Source: Botryotinia globosa
Lineage: Eukaryota > Ascomycota > Leotiomycetes > Helotiales > Sclerotiniaceae
Reading direction: 5' to 3'
DNA length: 64,000 bases
Assembly: GCA_014898425.1 (NCBI GenBank)
Contig: RCSZ01000017.1
Location: 372,001-436,000 of the forward strand
Positions within the stretch are counted from its first letter, which is position 1. Each line of letters opens with the position of its first letter. Both the position numbers and the translations under genes were made by a program. The notes beneath the pieces are model-generated. The model was not told the origin of the DNA and made no database searches. It saw only the letters and a program-made list of their open reading frames with translations. Shown piece by piece: positions 57,901-64,000 of this stretch.

Positions 57901-58409
57901 AGGCCGCATTGTTGTCGGGTTTAGGATCAGGGAAGGGGATCGCAATTTTGTGAGTTTTGGAGAATAATTTAATGGCATCGGGAATCTATAAAACATATGT
58001 AAGTAACTAGCATTGATTAATTATTGGGGATAAAGCTTACAAGAAGGGGTTCATGATCTTCAATGCCTTCAATCGCATTTTTGAGCTGGTGTAATGCGGA
58101 TTTTATTCCGGCAGCGCGCTTCTCATAATTTGGTCGCACTTCATTCAACAGCTCATCTACTTGGAGTTTGAACATACTTGACTTATAAAGACCGCCAGAA
58201 TATAGCGCAGCATCCTGGTCATCGTGTCGTCGTTTCGCAGGCGCATGTTTGGGTTTCGATTGAATTGCATCCGCATCATCAGATGAAGAGGCTTCATCTA
58301 CCGAAGCATTCTCCATGTCGACATTGTCTACCTTTGGCTTTTGAGGTTGTGGAGCTTCATCATCACTTGTGTGTTCTAATTTACGTCGTTTTGTGGTAAG
58401 AGGTGCCAT
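54980..58409 (-). CDS. UTP22: U3 snoRNP/UTP-C component Utp22 (Nrap)
   Basis: Two exons (58041-58409 and 54980-57985; 55-base intron) give 1124 residues. The start MAPLTTKRRKLEH is basic and followed by an acidic disordered segment. The Nrap fold begins near KSALHQLKNAIEG. Characteristic blocks are VVGSYALGTMVKSEKPLCVDMIVNMP (inactive nucleotidyltransferase-like fold), GFGSAIFQGGLGHFEWAALTALLL, AELRRFKDGSILESLVW, LLKKWFDRHMLSDHVSGELIELLAA and a C-terminal VVFAASNHDTTGTAF region. Utp22 acts with Rrp7 and casein kinase 2 in the UTP-C module of the 90S pre-ribosome (nucleolus) and also links to ribosomal protein gene transcription through Ifh1 in yeast. It is divergent from cystathionine gamma-synthase across only 295 bases. 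Confidence 0.95.
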
Positions 58410-58704
58410 TATGGTGATATTGTTGATGCACAAATGATGACAATTTTCTCTCTTCTCCCTCTACGAGTCCTCAAAATTATATTTTTCAAAAAAAGATGCG
58501 AAATGTCCTAGCCCCCATCCACTAAATTTAAGCTTAAATTTTTAGAGTCCTCTTATCCTGAATCTCCGATAGCGGATTTGATTGCACAATTGTTTAGCAT
58601 CGTTACAAGTGGGATTCTCAAGTTAAATTTACAAAAAAAACGGACTTCTACATTTATTAATATATTTCAACCACAGCCCTCCTTCCTCACGTCAGAAACT
58701 CAAA

Positions 58705-60693
58705 ATGTCTATAATCGAACTTGGAGAGTCCGTACCTGCCTTGACACCACACGTGAGTATTTCGACTTTTATCTTTAATGTAGCTAGGAAGTAGCAATAG
58801 CGAGAAAAACCCTTTTTCGGGAGGCAATTCACATGATTCATATATCTAATACTTTTCTAGGCCACAAGTGTTTCATTACCAACGTGGAAGGACAATGTTG
58901 GTTACGAAGAGGGTGACCAAAGGGTCTTGGAGAAATTGACCACTGGATATCCTCGGTCAGTTTACTTTAACTTTCGTCAATTTTTCTGACTCAACTGACG
59001 CCAGCTGGTCTCGTGACTCAGATTCTTCATTCACAAACTTATCGTTGCATTCGCCGATGATATCGTCAAAGCATATGGCAGTCAAAATGAGCAGGCAATG
59101 CTCTTTCCATCGCCTAAGACTGCTAGGAGTTGTGTGGCGTTTATGCTTTCAAGGGACAAGTCGATATCTCCAAATCAGCTTAGTGTAATCGACTTAGTCC
59201 TTGAGCGTAATCAAACCTCATCAGAAGTTCTCACTAAGATCTCGCCTTCTATTTCTGCTGTTTTGTTCGCTAAGGAATTGTTCCCGATTGCAAAGCAATA
59301 CTGGCAGCATTCTGGAGACGGTGTTTCTAGCAGGAGAGCTGAATTTTGCCACACTCTCTTCCAAGAAGGATTACTAGTGAAGAAGACAAGTCCGCCAAGT
59401 CCTCAGGATGATGGCAAGCTATGTAAAGGTCCCAAAAGATACCAGAAAGGCTCTATAGACAAGACATCTAGAAGCCACAACGGCTCAGGTGTGGGCGACA
59501 GCCATCACTCCCCTATATCGCCGATAAACTCCGAGGCTCGGGAAAGCTCGCAGTTCCTAGAGGAACGTTTTGGCCGAAATCTTGACGTTTCTTTCGTGGA
59601 CAATGCAAGATCGGCAATTCGCCGTCGGATCGCAGGATCCTTGGTTGGTGAAGTTGATTTGTCTGAGACTCCAAGCACAGACATGGCCTCCAATATGCGT
59701 GGAGTCGCCGAGCTTTCTGAGGACGATGTTTACCTTTATCCTTGCGGCATGAACTCGATTTATAACTCACACCAGCTGCTGTTGAAAACTAGAGGCTCTT
59801 TGAAAAGCATATCCTTCGGTTTCCCATATGTTGATACTCTTAAAATTCTGGAAAAATTTGGCCCCGGCTGCAACTTTTATGGCAACGGCTCTTCCGAAGA
59901 TCTAGATGATTTGGAGAGAAGACTGAAAGCAGGAGAGAAATATCTCGCTCTATTTTGTGAATTCCCTGGTAACCCAATGCTAAATTGTCCGGATCTAAAA
60001 CGAATCCGGGCATTGGCAGATAAATACGACTTTGCTGTGGTGGTTGATGAGACCATTGGAAATTTTATCAATGTTCACGTTCTACCATTTGCAGACATAG
60101 TCGTCAGCAGTCTCACGAAAATCTTCTCGGGAGAATGCAATGTCATGGGCGGAAGTGCCATCTTTAACACTGGCGGAAAGTACTATCAATCATTGAAGTC
60201 TGTGGCTAAAACAGAATATGAAGATAACTACTGGGCCGAAGATGTCATGTTCATGGAACGGAACAGTCGTCACTTTGTATCTCGCATTGAAAAAATCAAC
60301 AACAATGCTGAAGTTATATGTGATATACTTCGAACCCATCCATTGGTAAAGTCGGTTTACTACCCCAAATACAACAGCTCGAGAACTTTCTACGATGATT
60401 GCCGTACACCGAACGGAGGATATGGTGGCCTTCTTTCATTTACCTTCAAAGAGATGCCTCAAGCAGTCGCATTCTATGATAAGATTGAAACTGCGAAAGG
60501 CCCAAGTCTGGGAACCAACTTCACATTAACATCACCTTATGTGATCCTGGCTCATTACCTGGAACTGGATTGGGCGGCGCAATTTGGTGTACCAGCGGAA
60601 CTCATTCGGATTAGTGTTGGTCTTGAGGATGCTAGTGATCTGGAAGCGAGGTTTGCGATGGCATTGAAAGCAGCAGAAGATGCAACTGCTTGA
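58705..60693 (+). CDS. Cystathionine gamma-synthase
   Basis: Three exons (58705-58752, 58861-58955, 59022-60693) encode 604 residues. The first exon has only 16 codons ([16 protein letters not shown]). Fungal cystathionine gamma-synthases carry a long N-terminal extension (here about residues 1-215, with [13 protein letters not shown]) before the PLP-dependent transferase domain. The PLP Lys is K414 in [20 protein letters not shown] holds the PLP-ring Asp, and the C-terminal half is typical ([24 protein letters not shown]). The enzyme joins cysteine to O-acetyl- or O-succinylhomoserine to make cystathionine for methionine synthesis. No sulfur-control element could be confirmed in the short shared promoter. 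The low-complexity insert of about residues 125-160 is a disordered loop. Confidence 0.93.
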
Positions 60694-61386
60694 TGACTTG
60701 TATGTAACATTATAGTTTAGCCTGCGTGTGATAGATAGCGGTCGGTACATACGTTTCAACAGTAAGGGCCACTTTATTCAAGAGATGTAGATAGAACAGC
60801 CTTAAAACTACCAGATCTTGACACAACACTATAAACAAATTTTGAAGCATAATTGTAAACAGTATTAATAAGTCGATTGTTCTGGAAGAATTGTAGAATT
60901 CAAAATGTACATTACCATATAAAAAGTACCTACAAAGTAGGTAGGTAGGTAGGTAAGTAGGTATCCATGAGTGAGTAAGTGACATGCTTCAAAGTAATCA
61001 ATCCAGTAACCGTACTTGACTTGAGGGCCAATTAAATTCCAAATGCTTCTTATCTATTGAACCTTGAAATAACTACCTAGATATATCCACATTGAATCAA
61101 ATCAAGCTAAGCTTCAAAGTATCAAAATAATCAGACAACGAAAGGTTTGGTGGAAGAATTGATTGAATCTGTGAGTTTGGCCACATTGTTCATTTCACGA
61201 CAATTCAACCAAGGGATGCCGAATGCTTTCCAGCTTAAGGTTAATTCACTGGCGCGATTGGAGGCTTATCAGGTGCTCTCGCGTGTTTGTAACCTTAACT
61301 TATCTTCAACGCGTCGAATGGCCGAACTTAATTTTATTTATTTTACAACTCGACTCTGACTTTTATCAGAGCATCTAAATCGCCAC
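60694..61386. other. Intergenic, 693 bases
   Basis: This stretch contains a GTAG tetramer run (60936-60962) and a TACCTAGATA-like element near 61074-61083. It presumably holds the SMC6 promoter. No gene is seen. Confidence 0.5.
60936..60962. repeat. GTAG tetramer microsatellite
   Basis: AGTAGGTAGGTAGGTAGGTA with trailing AGTAGGTA, about six units. It shares the ACCTAGGT-like core found between many genes of the window. Confidence 0.8.
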
Positions 61387-64000
61387 ATGGCTCCTCTAAA
61401 GCGTGCAAGACACGATGAGGGGGATGTTATTGCAACTGAGAGCGCCAGATCGGCCTTACGTCATGATAATGTGCGTAACTCTTGAACACCTCTTTTGCGC
61501 CCTTGGATATTAGCAGATGTCCTCCACCTTCTGCCATACCTCCAGAACTACTATTAATGCTTACAGATGCTGACATTTTATCTTAGCAACGCAAACGCGC
61601 CAAAATCTCTAATGGTGAATCTTCCTCGAGATCATTACCAGTCCGCGACGACAGCCCCTCCAGTTCTTCAGACGACGCCAGCGATGATGACGAGAGTAAT
61701 GATGACGATGATGGCGATGAAGAAATGACAGCTCCCCCTGGAACTCAGTACGAAATTATTCGCGATGCTGGTTTCAAACATTTGGAACACGCGGAACACG
61801 ATGATTACATCGCTACGCAACAACTTCTTGCCAAAAAACAAACCCCTCTCACCAATCGCGCCGCCGAGAATTCTATTATCGAGGAAATTCAATGTGTGAA
61901 CTTCATGAACCACAAAAATCTCAAAGTTCCCTTAGGTCCACTTATCAATTTCGTCGTTGGGGAAAATGGAGCTGGAAAAAGTGCAGTTTTGACGGGCATC
62001 ACACTCTGTCTAGGAGGAAAGCCTAGTGCGACGAATCGTGGAAGCAGTATGAAAAGCTTAATCAAGACAGGAACCGATCGGGGAATGCTTCTTGTCAGAT
62101 TGAAAAATGAGGGTTCCGACGCCTATCGGCCAGAATTATACGGAAAGTCGATTATCATTGAACGCCATTTCTCGGGCAGTGGTAGCACTTATAGAGTGAA
62201 GAACGCAGCCGGTGGTGTTGTAACTAGTAAGAAGGGTGACATGGATGATATAGTGGAGTATTTCCAGCTTCAAGTTGACAACCCAATGAATGTTCTTACT
62301 CAAGATGAGGCGAAAACCTTCATTACATCTTCTACCCCGGCCCAGAAGTTCGACTTTTTCAGGAAGGGCGTACAACTCGAACAACTTGACAATGATTACA
62401 AGCTTGTTTCAGAGAGTTGTGATCAGATCGAAGTTCTTCTTAATGAAAGCATGGGTGATCTCGAGGCACTGGAAAAACAGGCCGAGGATGCAGAGGCAAA
62501 GAAGAAGATTTATGATCAGCATCAAGACATGAGAGTCGAGAAGAGAGTTCTCAGAAACCAGTTGACATGGTTCCAAGTTGACGAGCAAGAAAGCGAACTG
62601 GAGGAGCGCAAAAGGACAGTGGTGGAAACACAACGGAAGATTGAGGAAAAGGAGAAGATTGTAGATGAGAAAGACCGAGCATATCAGACACTCGATGCTT
62701 CAGTTGAGCGAGCTTCTGAAAAGGCAAGAATTCTTGGAGAAGAGCTTGTCCCTATCAAAGACGAAGAGCAGGAAGCCAAGTCGAAGGCTGAAGAGGCAGA
62801 CTCGGAGGTTAAAAAGCTCCACCAGGAACACAAGGAGAGTAAGCTGGAACTCGAAACAGCAAAGCAAAAAGCTCGAACCATACAAGGGGAGATCGATGCC
62901 GAGCAGAAGCGTATTGAGGATGCCAATGGTGGATCTCTTAATCGAAAATTCACAGAGATAGAATCTGCCAAGACGGAAGCTTCGCAGGCTAGAGCCGAAT
63001 TTGAGAGGAGCCATGGAGAAACGCAAGGATTGGTGGAAAGGAGTCAATCTGCTAAAACTGCACTTGAAAGAGAGCAAGGGCCCTTGGCTGCGAAGAGAAA
63101 GGAGGTGGAGAGCTGTAGGAACAGACTAAGAGAAATGCAGAACGAACGCCCAGATCGAATACGCATTTTTGACCAGAAAATGCCTGAGCTACTTCGGAGA
63201 ATAGAGCAAGATCAAGGATTCCTCCAAAAACCCGTTGGCCCTATTGGTCTCCACGTGAAACTCCGCGATCCTAAGTGGTCCGATATTCTCGAGGTGACTT
63301 TTGGTAACGCCTTGAATAGTTTTGCCGTTACCAACAAAGCAGACCAGAACAGGCTTCAGAAAATCATCTCCTCAATGGGTATACTTCGAACTCAGATTTA
63401 CATCACGAATCCCAAACCCATTGACACCGCAAACAACGAGCCGGATCAGCACTTCATGACCATTTTAAGAATGTTGGATATTGATAGTGAAATTGTGAGG
63501 AATACATTGATCATAAACCAAGCAATAGATCAGGTATTACTGATAGATGACTTAGAAGAAGCAATGCGCATCATGGAGCCTAGGTCTATGCCTGCGCATG
63601 TCAGACATTGCTTCACTCTCAATCCACAAAGAAGAGGCTGGGGTATTCGCCTGTATTGCAATGGTCCTAACTATCAAAATAGTGCTCAGGACTATGTGCC
63701 ACCCTACCGGTTCACAGCTCGCATGAATACAGATGGTGAGCGCCGGATTGTCTTGCAACAGGAAACATTGAAACAGTGCCAAGCTGAAGAGTCAAGGCTT
63801 GCAAACAGTTGCCGTACAGCTCAACAGCGCGTCCAAGAGGCAGATAGAGCGATCCAACAGCACAAGGTCGCCCAAGGCAGATTGAAGATTCGCTTACAAA
63901 AGGCCGAAGAACTTGTTGAATCATTAGAAAATGAATACAGCAACCTTAACATTGAGGATGGCTATCTGGATTCCCTAAAAGCACAATTGGAGGAGGCAAA
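61387..64000 (+). CDS. SMC6: SMC6 (Smc5/6 complex ATPase), 5' part
   Basis: Exon 1 is 61387-61470 and exon 2 runs from 61587 beyond the window end, so about 832 residues are visible. After an acidic, disordered N-terminus (SSSSDDASDDDESNDDDDGDEE) comes the ABC ATPase head with Walker A GENGAGKS at residues 153-160 and the Q-loop NVLTQDEAKTFI, whose wording is typical of Smc6 rather than other SMC proteins. A long coiled-coil arm follows. The hinge begins near residue 575 (PVGPIGLHVKLRDPKWSDILEVTFGNALNSFAV), and the return coiled coil starts before the edge. Walker B and the signature motif lie outside the window. The Smc5/6 complex works in DNA repair, replication-fork stability and SUMO ligase function in the nucleus. 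Splice sites (GTGCGT donor, TAG acceptor) join in phase 0. Confidence 0.93.

Overview
The window is nuclear DNA of a filamentous ascomycete (Pezizomycotina). The genes are intron-poor, with short introns (about 50-110 bases) that have GTATGT/GTAAGT-type donors, CTAAC/CTGAC-like branch sites and CAG/TAG acceptors. Intergenic DNA is AT-rich, and the gene set is typical of moulds: BCK1-type MAPKKK, an ApsB/Mto1-type centrosomin relative, augmin HAUS1 and a type I metacaspase with a QP-rich prodomain. Protein wording looks closest to Leotiomycetes (Botrytis/Sclerotinia-like). That placement is an impression from memory, not a search result. All genes are on a normal eukaryotic chromosome; I see no operon, CRISPR array, rRNA or tRNA.

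Layout from left to right: a 3-beta-HSD/NAD-epimerase-like dehydrogenase and a cytochrome P450 gene that stops before its haem-binding half (0.3-3.3 kb); LDB17/SPIN90-type actin regulator (5.0-6.6, minus); ER TPR-J co-chaperone (7.2-8.9, minus); HAUS1-like augmin subunit (9.5-10.4, plus); BCK1 MAPKKK (11.0-16.6, minus); pyruvate decarboxylase (18.5-20.3); TAN1 THUMP protein (20.9-22.5); a 3.4-kb gene-free stretch; a degenerate APH-fold protein (26.0-27.3) tail-to-tail with an Ecdysoneless/SGT1 protein (27.4-29.4, minus), which is head-to-head with ApsB (29.9-34.4); metacaspase (35.1-36.9, minus); a 44/46-bp minisatellite with a 180-bp higher-order unit (37.6-38.0); a gene desert to 43.3; an unrecognised 580-residue protein (43.3-45.1, minus); another desert; a poly-Ser single-pass membrane protein (48.5-50.7); eIF3k (51.4-52.5) whose long intron carries a C/D-box snoRNA; Tsr4/PDCD2 (52.8-54.2, minus); Utp22 (55.0-58.4, minus) head-to-head with cystathionine gamma-synthase (58.7-60.7); and the 5' part of SMC6 (61.4 to the window end).

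Functional themes: several genes are housekeeping genes for ribosome production and translation (Utp22, Tsr4, eIF3k, TAN1, and the intronic snoRNA that should guide rRNA 2'-O-methylation). Others serve microtubule, actin and cell-wall control (ApsB, HAUS1, LDB17, BCK1, and the poly-Ser sensor-like protein). The genes do not form a metabolic cluster, apart from the dehydrogenase/P450 pair at the left edge, where the P450 looks dead.

The best new signal is the intronic snoRNA at 51711-51814. It has a perfect C box, D' and D boxes and a 5-bp closing stem. Its D guide is complementary to the 18S segment targeted by metazoan U44 (SNORD44), in the same register. Its D' guide has 13 bases of complementarity to the conserved 25S/28S segment just 3' of the A-loop.
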